Below are positions 27,621-35,885 of a stretch of 64,000 bases of DNA, one piece after another. The notes under the pieces were generated by a model. The model ran no database searches. It was not told the origin of the DNA and saw only the letters and a list, made by a program, of their open reading frames with translations. Numbering within the stretch: the stretch's first letter is position 1; the number at the start of each line of letters is the position of its first letter. This stretch comes from Halorubrum cibi (GTDB taxonomy: Archaea > Halobacteriota > Halobacteria > Halobacteriales > Haloferacaceae): the NCBI RefSeq assembly GCF_900182635.1, contig NZ_FXTD01000005.1, positions 124,001 to 188,000 on the forward strand, read 5' to 3'. The translations under genes were made by a program, and so were the position numbers.

Positions 27621-28592
27621 TCAGACGCCGTCCGCGATCCGGCGTGCGACGCGGTCGCGGTCCTCCCGGAGCCGGTCGACGACGGTCGCGATGGACGCCA
27701 ACACCGGGTGGTCCGGCCCGTCCATCGGAGCATAGAGGTACTCGTAGAATCCGGTCTCGACGTCGCCGGCGACCCGTTCCGGAGACATCGGCGGGTCCCG
27801 GAGCGTCGACTGTCGATCGATCGCGACGGCGTTACACTCCGATTCGAGGTCACCGAGCCGCTCCCAGACGTCGATCGAGGCGTCGACCCGTCGGCCGTGG
27901 GGGATGCCGTCGAGGTGCTGGTTCAACCGGCTTCGGCGGCGATCGACTCCCGAGAGCGTCGCGCCGGCGTCGTCGAGCGCGTCGAGTTCGACGTCGATGG
28001 CGTCGGCGAGCGATCGCCTCGCGGCCGCCGCCCGACGGCTCCGGTCGACGAACGCCGACTGTAACGCCGGCGAGAGCGTCCCGTTCGACGCCAGCGACAC
28101 GGTCGTGTCCGGGCCCAGCTCCGCCGCGAGGCTCTCGGCGACGCTCTCGTCGTACTCCTCCGTGTAATGGGGTAACGACATCACGGTGTCTCGGTACGTA
28201 TCGAGGACGCGCCTGAGGCGAAGGTCGCCGACCGCGCGCCCGCTTCCCGCCCGGTGCGTACCGATCAGTTGGCTGGTGGCGGCCGCGGACGGCTTCGTCG
28301 GCTCCGTCGTCTCCGTCGGAGACGGATCGAGCGCCGCGATGCGGTCGGCGAACTCCTCGAACGCGTCGTGTTCGTCGGTGACGCGGCGGCGCTCGCGACG
28401 ACAGGCCGTCTCCGCGTCGCGGACGTACGCGAACGTGACGAGCGCGAGCAGCCCCGCGACCGCGACGGTGGTGACGACGCCGGGTTCGGCCGCCGCGGCC
28501 GACAGCTCACACGAGAGGCTCGTACATTCGGGTTCCAGGGCGGGCTCGCTCGGGATCCTGAAGGCGACGTCGCCGCCCCGGTTCACGCTCAT
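27621..28592 (-). CDS. DUF7260-like haloarchaeal membrane-anchored protein
   Basis: A 323-residue protein starting MSVNRGGDVAFRIPSEP. One N-terminal helix (~residues 37-55, EPGVVTTVAVAGLLALVTF) probably anchors it, with a long cytoplasmic, mostly helical part after it. The segment VMSLPHYTEEYDESVAESLAAELG and the run of Arg/Ala-rich helices resemble haloarchaeal DUF7260 proteins as I recall them. No function is known. It is divergent from the glyoxalase gene with 152 nt between starts. A palindrome CAAAAC-C-GTTTTG at 28617-28629, about 25-37 nt before the start, could be a promoter/operator element. Confidence 0.7.
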   Translation of the reverse strand: MSVNRGGDVAFRIPSEPALEPECTSLSCELSAAAAEPGVVTTVAVAGLLALVTFAYVRDAETACRRERRRVTDEHDAFEEFADRIAALDPSPTETTEPTKPSAAATSQLIGTHRAGSGRAVGDLRLRRVLDTYRDTVMSLPHYTEEYDESVAESLAAELGPDTTVSLASNGTLSPALQSAFVDRSRRAAAARRSLADAIDVELDALDDAGATLSGVDRRRSRLNQHLDGIPHGRRVDASIDVWERLGDLESECNAVAIDRQSTLRDPPMSPERVAGDVETGFYEYLYAPMDGPDHPVLASIATVVDRLREDRDRVARRIADGV

Positions 28593-28616
28593 AATTTCGT
28601 TAACACATCGCACATT

Positions 28617-28629
28617 CAAAACCGTTTTG
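28617..28629. promoter_or_regulatory. 13-nt palindrome in the promoter region of the DUF7260-like gene
   Basis: CAAAAC and GTTTTG flank a single C. It lies at the expected TATA/BRE distance from the start at 28592, so it may be the promoter itself or an operator. Confidence 0.35.
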
Positions 28630-28744
28630 GGAGGTGTCACGCGGTGAACATCGGGTCCCGGTTCCGGAACCGAAGCGACTCTTCGTCCGGGACGCGCGGA
28701 CTGGCGGCGACACCGATTTGATCCCCCGCACCGAACAGTCGGGC

Positions 28745-29707
28745 GTGACAACCCAGACTCCGGGCGTCCACCACGTGACGGGGATCGTCGGCGACGCGCA
28801 GGCGAGCGTCGACTTCTACGCGGGGGCGCTCGGACTCCGGCTGCTCCGGACGACGGTGAACTACGAGGACCGCCTCCAACATCACCTCTACTTCGGGACG
28901 GACGACGGCCGTCCCGGCTCGGTCCTCACCGTCTTTCCCGACCCGACGGGCGCGCCGGGGCGACCCGGCAAGCCGGGCTACGAGTCGGTCTCGCTCGCCG
29001 TCCCGCGCGACTCGCTCGAGTACTGGCACGATCGGCTGACCGACCGCGGGGTCGACGTCGAGCGGATCCGCCCCGACGAGCGGTTCGGCGACCGCGGATT
29101 CAGCCTATCCGATCCCGCCGGGACCGCGATCGAACTCGTCGCGACCGACGACCCCTCCGAGCCGTGGTCCGAGGGATCGGTCCCCGAATCGGCGGCGATC
29201 CGGGGACTGTACGGCGCGACCGCGACGCCGACGGATCCGTACGGTGCCGCGAGTGTCCTCGAAACGCTCGGTTTCGAGTACGAGGCCGAGACCGGGGACC
29301 GCATCCGGTACCGCGCGCCGGGCGAACGGGCGACCGCGATCGACCTCCTCGACCGGGACGCGCCCTACCTCCGCGAGGGTCCCGGGACGCTCCACCACGT
29401 CGCCGTGCGGCTCCCCGACCGCGAGGCGCTCCTCGGCTGGCACGACCTGTTCCGCGAGCGGGGGTACGAGGTCTCTCGCGTGAAGGACCGGCACTTCTTC
29501 CACTCGCTGTACGTCCGCGGCCCCGGCGGGCTCCTCGTGGAGCTCGCGACCGAGGCACCGACTCCGGACGGTCCACGGGGACCGGGACTCGACGACCCCG
29601 ACACGTCCGGCCACGCGACCGATCTGTATCTCCCGGACCGGTTCGCCGAGGACCGGAGCCTGATCGAGGGGCAGCTGCCGCGGATCGAGCCGCCGAGTCG
29701 CCGATGA
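28745..29707 (+). CDS. two-domain glyoxalase/ring-cleaving dioxygenase-like protein (VOC)
   Basis: A 320-residue protein with two vicinal-oxygen-chelate domains. The first (~4-135) begins GVHHVTGIVGDAQASVDFYAG; the second (~150-280) has LREGPGTLHHVAVRLPDR and FFHSLYVRGPGGLLVELAT. The His/Glu ligands for an Fe or other divalent ion are present. It resembles MhqO-type ring-cleaving dioxygenases linked to quinone/electrophile defence. The start is GTG at 28745. Its stop overlaps the start of the next gene (ATGA), and the next gene is an esterase like MhqD, the classical partner of MhqO. This supports a detoxification pair. Confidence 0.88.
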   Translation: MTTQTPGVHHVTGIVGDAQASVDFYAGALGLRLLRTTVNYEDRLQHHLYFGTDDGRPGSVLTVFPDPTGAPGRPGKPGYESVSLAVPRDSLEYWHDRLTDRGVDVERIRPDERFGDRGFSLSDPAGTAIELVATDDPSEPWSEGSVPESAAIRGLYGATATPTDPYGAASVLETLGFEYEAETGDRIRYRAPGERATAIDLLDRDAPYLREGPGTLHHVAVRLPDREALLGWHDLFRERGYEVSRVKDRHFFHSLYVRGPGGLLVELATEAPTPDGPRGPGLDDPDTSGHATDLYLPDRFAEDRSLIEGQLPRIEPPSRR

Positions 29708-30390
29708 CGCGTCGACTTCGCGACGTCGAAGGCCCGCACGCCGACGCCCGGCTCGTCGTCGGGGGCGCGCCCGCCGCGGCCGCCGAGGTCGCGGTCGTCC
29801 TCCTCCACGGCCGCGGGGGGACCGCCGAGGGGATCGTGCGACTCGCGGACGAGTTCTACCGGCCGGGCGTGACCCTGCTCGCGCCCGCGGCCCGCCGGTC
29901 GACCTGGTTCCCGGCGGGCCACGACGCGCCGATAGCCGACAACGAGCCCGCGCTGTCCTCGGCGGTCGACTGCGTCGCCGGCGCGGTCGCGGCCGCTGGC
30001 GACGTGGGGCTCCCCCCGACTCGGACGCTCCTCGTCGGGGTCTCACAGGGCGGGTGCGTCCTCGCGGAGTTCCTGTGTCGTCGCCCGCGACGGTTCGGCG
30101 GGGCGGTCGTCGCCTCGGCGGTGCTACCGGGCGAGGACCTCGAAACGCGGAAAGTCGCGGGCGTCGACGGCGATCGCGACTCCCTCACCCCGCTCGACGA
30201 AACGCCGGTGTTACTCGACTCAAGCGGGGCGGACCCGCACGTCCCGGCGGATCGGGTGCGCGAGACGGGTCGGGTCCTCGAAGGGGGCGGCGCGACCGTC
30301 GACGTCCGGATCGATCCCGGCTCGGGTCACGGGCTCTCGGACGCGACGATCGGGCGGATCCGCGACCGGATCGACGCGCTCACTCCCTGA
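29704..30390 (+). CDS. alpha/beta hydrolase, phospholipase/carboxylesterase (MhqD-like)
   Basis: A 228-residue serine hydrolase. LLHGRGGTAEGI near residues 33-44 is the oxyanion region, the nucleophilic Ser lies in VGVSQGG (~116-122), Asp in SSGADPHVP (~180), and the catalytic His in PGSGHGLS (~211). It overlaps the glyoxalase gene by 4 nt, implying coupling. In Bacillus the MhqD/MhqO pair protects against quinones; here a similar job is inferred, with the substrate unknown. It converges with the eIF2B-like gene: their ends overlap by 11 nt. Confidence 0.88.
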   Translation: MTRRLRDVEGPHADARLVVGGAPAAAAEVAVVLLHGRGGTAEGIVRLADEFYRPGVTLLAPAARRSTWFPAGHDAPIADNEPALSSAVDCVAGAVAAAGDVGLPPTRTLLVGVSQGGCVLAEFLCRRPRRFGGAVVASAVLPGEDLETRKVAGVDGDRDSLTPLDETPVLLDSSGADPHVPADRVRETGRVLEGGGATVDVRIDPGSGHGLSDATIGRIRDRIDALTP

Positions 30391-31222
30391 CGCCGTCGTC
30401 GGTGATCACGGTGTCGATCATTCCGACGGGGGTCGCGTCGTAGCTCGGGTTCTCGATCGTCACGTCCTCGACCGGCTCGCGCATCACCTCCACGGCGTCG
30501 CGGAACTCGTTCTCGAACCGGAACTCCTCGATGGTCTTCGCCCCGGATCCGACCGCGGTGACGGGGACGCCGAGTTCGCGGGCGGTGACGACGAGCGGGA
30601 AGGTCCCGACTCGGTTGTAGTAGGTGCCGCCGGTGATACACGTGATCCCGAGCAGGACGCGGTCGCAGTCGCGGAGCGCGTACCCCATCGCCCCGTCGAC
30701 GACCATCCGCGTGTCGACGCGGTCCATGCCGGCGAGCGCGCGCGCCGTCTTCCGGCCGAGCGTCCGCGGGCGCGCCTCGGTAACGTACACGGTCAGGTGC
30801 GCGCCGTCGCTCGCGGCAGTCTCGATGGACTCGAGGACGGTCGTGGAGTAGTCGTGGACCAGCAGGGTGTCGCCGTCGACGATCCGCTCGGCGGCGTTGG
30901 CCGCGGCGGCCGCCTTCGAGGTCTCGACGTCCGCGACGACGCGGTCGATCACGTCCTCTAAGAGCTGTTTGGCCCCCTCGACCGTCGTCGGCTCGCCGAC
31001 GATCGACCGCTCGACCTCGCGCATCGCGTTGTGGAGCGCGGCGTGTGAGGGGTTCGACCGGCGCAACACGCCCGCGTTGTGCTCGAGGTCGCGTTCGAAC
31101 TCGTCGACGGTGACGTACTCGCGGTCGAGCAGCTCCGCGAGCGACTCCGTCGCCTTCACGGCCACCGCGGAGGTGCTGTGGGTCCGCATCGCCCGGATCT
31201 CGGCGACCGTCTCGTCGATCAT
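30380..31222 (-). CDS. eIF2B alpha/beta/delta-like protein (ribose-1,5-bisphosphate isomerase relative)
   Basis: A 280-residue protein of the eIF2B/R15P-isomerase/MtnA superfamily. It has the helical N-terminal domain (~1-110) and the Rossmann-like C-terminal part: VYVTEARPRTLGRKTARAL (~143-161), then YNRVGTFPLVVTARELGVPVTAVG. In R15P isomerases the catalytic Cys lies in a THCNS-type motif; here the same place reads LLVHDYSTT, without Cys. It may thus be a non-catalytic regulatory member. The start MIDETVAEIRAMRTHSTSAVA is standard. It is divergent from the aminotransferase, with 94 nt between starts. Confidence 0.82.
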   Translation of the reverse strand: MIDETVAEIRAMRTHSTSAVAVKATESLAELLDREYVTVDEFERDLEHNAGVLRRSNPSHAALHNAMREVERSIVGEPTTVEGAKQLLEDVIDRVVADVETSKAAAAANAAERIVDGDTLLVHDYSTTVLESIETAASDGAHLTVYVTEARPRTLGRKTARALAGMDRVDTRMVVDGAMGYALRDCDRVLLGITCITGGTYYNRVGTFPLVVTARELGVPVTAVGSGAKTIEEFRFENEFRDAVEVMREPVEDVTIENPSYDATPVGMIDTVITDDGVRE

Positions 31223-31279
31223 GTCCGGAGAGTCGACGCCGCGGTTAAAAGGGGTTGCGGGGTTTCGTTCCCCCGCCAG

Positions 31280-31288
31280 TAGGCTTAT
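31280..31288 (+). promoter_or_regulatory. TATA box of the aminotransferase gene
   Basis: GGCTTATAT ends about 29 nt before ATG 31317, consistent with leaderless or near-leaderless expression. Confidence 0.55.
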
Positions 31289-31316
31289 ATCGGTGAGCGA
31301 ACGTGTGGTATACGAG

Positions 31317-32555
31317 ATGAGCGAGAGCGACGGATCCGACGGGTACGAGCGTCTCTTCGCCGATCCCGTCCGAGAAACGATGGATGGTGCCACCTACGGA
31401 ACGTGGCGAGCGATCACGGCCCCGGACGCGGTGTCGCTCGCGTTCGGGTTCCCGTATCCCGACGCGTTACCGAACGGGAAGATCAACGAGGCGGTCGACA
31501 CGCTGCTGGAGGCCGACCACGAGGACGCGCTCCAGTACGCCGGCGGCGACTACGCCGACGCGATCACGGAGACCGTGGTCGAACGGACGAGGGCCCGCGG
31601 GATCGAGTGTACCGAGGCGGAGGTCCACGTGACGAACGGCGCGACGCACGCGCTCGACACGGTCGCACAGAGCTTCCTCGATCCCGACGACACCATCGCC
31701 GTCGAGGCGCCGAGCTACATGGGCGCGCTGCGGCTGTTCCGTAACTACGGCGTCGACATCGAGGGGTACGCCATGGACGAGAACGGCCTCGACGTCGAGG
31801 CGTTCGCCGCGGATCTGGCGGCCCGCGAGGAGGCCGGCGACGCGCTGCCGAAGTTCCTGTACACGGTCCCCGACTTCCAGAACCCGACCGGCGTGACGCT
31901 GTCGGTCGACCGCCGGAAGCGGCTCCTCGAGCTGGCGGAGACGTACGACTTCCTGATCGTCGAGGACGACCCGTACGGGCAGCTCCGATACGACGGCACC
32001 ACGCCGGAGCCGATCAAGTCGCTCGATACGGACGGCCGCGTCGTTCGCGTCGACACGTTCTCGAAGACGATCGCGCCCGGGATCCGGACGGGGTGGGTCG
32101 TCGCCGACGAGGCGATCGTCCGGGAGCTCGACCGGATCAACGCGGGCGGCGAGAACGTGTTCACGCTCGGGCTCATCGCCCGCTACTGCGAGGCGACCGA
32201 CTTCGAGGGCGACCTCGACGGTCTGCGCGCCGGCTACCGGGAGCGCCGGGATCGGATGCTCGAGTCGCTCGAGGAACGGATGCCGGCGGAAGCGGACTGG
32301 AGTGAACCCGAGGGCGGCTTCTTCGTCTGGGTCGAGTTCCCCGAGGGGATCGACGCCGAGGACCTGCTCGAGACGGCGGCCGAGGAGGGCGTCACGTACC
32401 TCCCCGGGTCGTACTTCTTCCACGACGAGCGGGGGAGCCGGCACGCGCGGCTCTCCTTCAGCTACGTCACCCCCGAGGAGATCGACGAGGGGATCGCGGC
32501 GCTCGCGCGGGCGACGCGCGCGGAACTGCCGGCGGTCGAGGCGTCCGACGACTGA
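31317..32555 (+). CDS. PLP-dependent aminotransferase (class I, 2-aminoadipate/aspartate type)
   Basis: A 412-residue fold-type I enzyme. LAFGFPYPDALP near residue 42 is typical of the MocR/LysN-like aminotransferase group. The PLP-Lys is in VDTFSKTIAPGIRTGW (residue ~250), with YTVPDFQNPTGVTLS (~183-197), FLIVEDDPYGQLRY (Asp for the pyridine N) and the C-terminal substrate Arg in HARLSFSYV. Possible substrates are 2-aminoadipate, aromatic or branched-chain amino acids; sequence alone does not decide. No DNA-binding domain is present. A T-rich terminator follows the stop. Confidence 0.9.
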   Translation: MSESDGSDGYERLFADPVRETMDGATYGTWRAITAPDAVSLAFGFPYPDALPNGKINEAVDTLLEADHEDALQYAGGDYADAITETVVERTRARGIECTEAEVHVTNGATHALDTVAQSFLDPDDTIAVEAPSYMGALRLFRNYGVDIEGYAMDENGLDVEAFAADLAAREEAGDALPKFLYTVPDFQNPTGVTLSVDRRKRLLELAETYDFLIVEDDPYGQLRYDGTTPEPIKSLDTDGRVVRVDTFSKTIAPGIRTGWVVADEAIVRELDRINAGGENVFTLGLIARYCEATDFEGDLDGLRAGYRERRDRMLESLEERMPAEADWSEPEGGFFVWVEFPEGIDAEDLLETAAEEGVTYLPGSYFFHDERGSRHARLSFSYVTPEEIDEGIAALARATRAELPAVEASDD

Positions 32556-32570
32556 GTTTTCCGCTTTTTG
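32556..32570 (+). terminator. T-run terminator after the aminotransferase
   Basis: GTTTTCCGCTTTTTG holds a T4 and a T5 run directly after the stop, a common archaeal termination signal. Confidence 0.45.
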
Positions 32571-32611
32571 GCCGCCGACGGGTGTTTATCGGCTCCGCTC
32601 GTACCCGACGT

Positions 32612-33031
32612 ATGGGCTATCCCGTCACCTACCACTGCCCGCGCTGTGAGACGATCGTCGAGATCGACCGCGAGGGGTACCTCGCGGACAAGGCGGTGCG
32701 GCCGTACCCCTTCGAGGGCTGGACGTACGCCGACCCCGACGAGCCGTTCGAGGGCGACGCCGCCGACGGGGTTCGGTTCGTCTGCGGCGAGAGCGACGGG
32801 GTCGTCTGGGACCCGCACGGGGACGGGGTCGGTGACACGAGCGGAGACGGAAGCGGCGACGACCCGTCGCCGGCGGCCGACGGCTGCGGCGAGCCCTTCT
32901 ACCTCTCGTTCGTCCGCTACGAGGAGGGGAGGGAGATCGACCCCCGCGCCGAAAGCGAGTTCGTGACGATCGACCCGAGCTGGAGACTCTCCGGGCCGGC
33001 GGGGCCGGGCGGTCCCGACGGGTTCCGTTGA
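32612..33031 (+). CDS. uncharacterised zinc-ribbon-like protein
   Basis: A 139-residue acidic protein. The N-terminal YHCPRCETIVEIDREGYL has one CxxC pair, and further cysteines come in FVCGES (~residue 58) and GCGEPFYL (~97), which together could bind zinc. An Asp/Gly/Ser-rich stretch lies between them. The end is Gly/Pro-rich. No family is recognised; the haloarchaeal start MGYPVTYHCPRCE is well placed. It converges with the Tat-protein gene, with 26 nt between the stops. Confidence 0.7.
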   Translation: MGYPVTYHCPRCETIVEIDREGYLADKAVRPYPFEGWTYADPDEPFEGDAADGVRFVCGESDGVVWDPHGDGVGDTSGDGSGDDPSPAADGCGEPFYLSFVRYEEGREIDPRAESEFVTIDPSWRLSGPAGPGGPDGFR

Positions 33032-33057
33032 CGGAACTCGGGGCTCCTCCCGGTACG

Positions 33058-34158
33058 TCAGACTTCCTCGAAGTCCTCGAGGACGATGGCGATCGCGTCC
33101 TTGGACGGGAGGTCCCGAACGCTGTAGCCGCGTGGATGTCGGAGGTCGTGTGGGTACTCTCTCGGCTGCGGGACGTCGTACTTCTCGGTTCCGTCGAAGC
33201 CCTCGAGGAACTCGAGAGTGACCATCGGTTCGACGAACGCCAGCCGCGACCCCTCCTCGTCGCCGACGAACCCCTGGATGAGCGTGTTGCTGAATCCGTC
33301 GGGATCGCCCACGTCGTCGGGGCCGTCCGGGAGTTCGGGGGCATCAGACGGCGCAGTGTGTTCGCCCATGTCACGGATGTACCGCTGGTCGACGACGGGA
33401 TCCGGGGCGCGTTCGTACCCCTCCGGGAGTTGATCGAAATCGAAGTTCGTCTCGGTGACTTTGCCCTCGTCGTCCGGTCCCGGTCCCGACGTGTACTCGT
33501 CGTTGCCGGTGTCGTACGGCGGGAGCCCCGGTCCCTCGATGGCGTCGACCGTCGCCGGGTCGAGCATGTGGAAGTGGACGTCGAAGTGGGGTTTCAACCA
33601 CGCGCCCTTGCCGCCGAAGTGGCCGCCCGGGTTCCAGTTGAGTCCGAGGAAGGTGAACGGCGTCTCCGCCGCGTCCGGAAACGGCACGAAGAACTGGAGC
33701 GACTCCTTGAAGTGGACGGTCGCCGCCTGACCGTCCTCTCGGTACTTGTCCGTCTCCGCCCGGTTGTCGGCGTCCGCGAGGTCGTCCGCTTCCGGGAGAC
33801 CGTCGAACGCGTCGCGGTCGAACTCGACGCCGTGGTACTTCGGTTCGCCGGACGACGTCTCGCTGGTGAACGTTCGCACTCGGCCGTCCCCGAGATTCAC
33901 GGCCCGTCCGTACTCGGTGATCCCGTCGGGCGGGAACCCGCCCGAACCGTCGTTCCCGTCCTCGTTACTCCTCCCCTTACCCCTTCCCTTGCCGTTGCCC
34001 TGTCCCGCCGCCCCGGTGACGCCGATGCCGCCGAGAAGCGCGCTTCCCGTGACGGCGGACCCGAGAAGCGTCCGCCGGTCGGGTGTGAAGCGACGCCCGT
34101 CAATCGAGTCGTTCTCTCCGTTTGCCCCGTCGAGCGCAGGATCGGATCGGTCCGACAT
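33058..34158 (-). CDS. Tat-exported protein of unknown function (possibly DUF5602-like)
   Basis: A 366-residue protein with a Tat signal: an acidic leader, then TPDRRTLLGSAVTGSALLGG and a Gly/Lys-rich linker after the likely cleavage site. The mature part includes HFKESLQFFVPFPDAAETPFTF, NWNPGGHFGGKGAWLKPHFD and FHMLDPATVDAI; the several histidines (PHFDVHFHM) could bind metal. It may belong to the DUF5602 group, but this is uncertain. ATG 34158 (MSDRSDPALDG) is preferred over the GTG three codons upstream. The promoter region is an AT-rich island with an inverted repeat, unlike the rest of the window. Confidence 0.75.
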   Translation of the reverse strand: MSDRSDPALDGANGENDSIDGRRFTPDRRTLLGSAVTGSALLGGIGVTGAAGQGNGKGRGKGRSNEDGNDGSGGFPPDGITEYGRAVNLGDGRVRTFTSETSSGEPKYHGVEFDRDAFDGLPEADDLADADNRAETDKYREDGQAATVHFKESLQFFVPFPDAAETPFTFLGLNWNPGGHFGGKGAWLKPHFDVHFHMLDPATVDAIEGPGLPPYDTGNDEYTSGPGPDDEGKVTETNFDFDQLPEGYERAPDPVVDQRYIRDMGEHTAPSDAPELPDGPDDVGDPDGFSNTLIQGFVGDEEGSRLAFVEPMVTLEFLEGFDGTEKYDVPQPREYPHDLRHPRGYSVRDLPSKDAIAIVLEDFEEV

Positions 34159-34186
34159 ACGGGACACGTCATTAATTTCGAAAATG

Positions 34187-34209
34187 AAATAATAACTGGA
34201 TTATTATTT
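34187..34209. promoter_or_regulatory. inverted repeat in an AT-rich promoter island
   Basis: AAATAATAA (34187-34195) and TTATTATTT (34201-34209) are exact reverse complements with a 5-nt spacer. The repeat lies 29-51 nt before the Tat-protein start, overlapping where TATA/BRE should be, so it may be an operator. Confidence 0.5.
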
Positions 34210-34358
34210 TCTATAAACCATAAAATAATGTCATTATGTGTACGGGATATACGAACGATTCCCGTCGTGGACCCGTCGGTGCGGATCCCGGGGTGACCCG
34301 CCCCGATCCCGCGGCCGCGACCGGCAAACCCCTTAGGTGGGGACACGAAAGGGGCCGT

Positions 34359-35297
34359 ATGGAGAGCATCAACCGGACCGCGATCGAGCTCGTCGACGAG
34401 GCGCTCGACTTCGCGGGCGAGCTTGACGTGGCGGGGTACGAGTTGGAGAACGGGGCGACGGTTGTCGACTTCGGCGTCGACGCCAACGGCGGTGTCGAGG
34501 CCGGCCTGCTTTTAGCCGAGATCCAGACCGCCGGGCTGGCGAGCGTGAACACCCGGATGGGCGAGGTCGCCGGCGCGCCCCGCGGGTACGTCGAGCTGTC
34601 GACGGATCACCCCGCGGTCGCGCTGTTGTGCTCGCAGAAAGCGGGCTGGGAGCTGGCGTTCGAGAGCGGGTTCGAGGGGCTCGGATCCGGGCCCGCACGC
34701 GCGCTCGTCGGCCAGGAGACGGAGTTCGAGCGCGTGGGCTACTACGACTCCTCGGAGTTCGCCACCCTCGCGATCGAGTCCACGTCGCTTCCCGACGAGG
34801 AGGTCGCCGAGCACGTCGCCGACCTCGCCGAGGTCGATCCCGAGGGCGTCTTCCTCCCGACGTACGCCACCGGCTCCACCGCGGGATCCGTCTCGACCGC
34901 CGCGCGCGCGGCGGAACTCGCGGTCTTCCGCCTGCTCGAGATCGGCTACGAGCCGACCGACGTGCTCTACGCGTCCGGGAGCGCGCCGATCGCGCCCGTC
35001 ACCCGCGACGAGGACCGCGCGATGGGCCGGACGAACGACGCGTTGGCGTACGGCGGGAAAGTCCACCTCCAAGTCGCGCGCGACGACGACCGGTTCGACG
35101 AGATCGTCTCCACCGTGCGCGACGACTACGGAACCCCCTTCCTGGAGGTGTTCGAGGACGCCGACTGGGACTTCTACGAGGTTCCCGAAAGCGTGTTCGC
35201 GCCGGCGGAGGTCACCGTCGACGTGGTCGACGGTCCCGTCTACACCGTGGGCGAGACCGACGAGGCGCTGCTCGCGGAGTCGTTCGGCTACCGCTGA
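34359..35297 (+). CDS. mch: methenyltetrahydromethanopterin/folate cyclohydrolase
   Basis: A 312-residue Mch-family enzyme that opens methenyl- to formyl-tetrahydropterin. Motifs include MESINRTAIELVDEAL at the start, GGVEAGLLLAEIQTAGLA (~47-64), FLPTYATGSTAGSVSTAAR (~165-183) and LYASGSAPIAPVTRDEDRAMGRTNDALAYGG (in part, ~205-235). Non-methanogenic haloarchaea keep mch for one-carbon transfer with folate-type cofactors. The length is normal. The next gene's ATG uses the last base of this stop codon, so the two are coupled. Confidence 0.93.
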   Translation: MESINRTAIELVDEALDFAGELDVAGYELENGATVVDFGVDANGGVEAGLLLAEIQTAGLASVNTRMGEVAGAPRGYVELSTDHPAVALLCSQKAGWELAFESGFEGLGSGPARALVGQETEFERVGYYDSSEFATLAIESTSLPDEEVAEHVADLAEVDPEGVFLPTYATGSTAGSVSTAARAAELAVFRLLEIGYEPTDVLYASGSAPIAPVTRDEDRAMGRTNDALAYGGKVHLQVARDDDRFDEIVSTVRDDYGTPFLEVFEDADWDFYEVPESVFAPAEVTVDVVDGPVYTVGETDEALLAESFGYR

Positions 35298-35851
35298 TGC
35301 GTATCAAGCCGGTCCCCGAACCGCCCGCGGACCTCGCGACGCTCGCCGAGTTCCAGCGGGCGGTCCCGCTCGTGCCGGGCAGCACCGACGACTGCTGTGC
35401 GCGGCTGCGCGACCGCCGCGACCTCCCGAGCCGCCAGCGCGCGAACGATTGGCTCGCGTTCCTCCGGACGCTCGAGCTCGCACGCGAGACGCCGCGGGGG
35501 TTCGTCCGAACCGACACGGAGCCGACGCCGGAGTCGGTGCGGAACGGGCTTCGCGATGGGGTCCTGTTCGTCCCCGAGGCGCTCTCGCTGTTGCGGGCGG
35601 CGTCGCCGGCGGAGCCGGTGACCGCGGAGACGCTCTTTTCGGCGACTCGGGAGTCGGTCCCGCGACACGACCGCGCGCGCGACGCCGACTGGGAGCGGTC
35701 CTGGCGTAACCGCGCAGACCGCCTCCTCCGATGGCTCGCGCTCGTCGATCTGGCCGCGCTGATCGAGCGCGACGAGGGCCTCGACGGCGAGTGCGCTCCA
35801 GACGACCCCGGGCGAGGATACGTCGCCGGCGACGCCCTCTCGGGCGCGTAA
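35297..35851 (+). CDS. uncharacterised haloarchaeal protein downstream of mch
   Basis: A 184-residue protein, MRIKPVPEPPADLATLAEFQ at the start. It is largely helical, with many Arg and Asp, and contains DDCCARLRDRRDLPSRQRANDWLAFLRTLELA (in part) and a likely DNA- or protein-binding helical bundle near ADRLLRWLALVDLAALIERDEG. No family is recognised. ATG overlaps the mch stop by one base (TGATG), so it should be translated together with mch; a link to one-carbon metabolism is therefore possible but not shown by its sequence. Confidence 0.75.
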   Translation: MRIKPVPEPPADLATLAEFQRAVPLVPGSTDDCCARLRDRRDLPSRQRANDWLAFLRTLELARETPRGFVRTDTEPTPESVRNGLRDGVLFVPEALSLLRAASPAEPVTAETLFSATRESVPRHDRARDADWERSWRNRADRLLRWLALVDLAALIERDEGLDGECAPDDPGRGYVAGDALSGA

Positions 35852-35885
35852 CAAGCCTTTTGCCCGGAGCCGGAGACGGAGTCGT

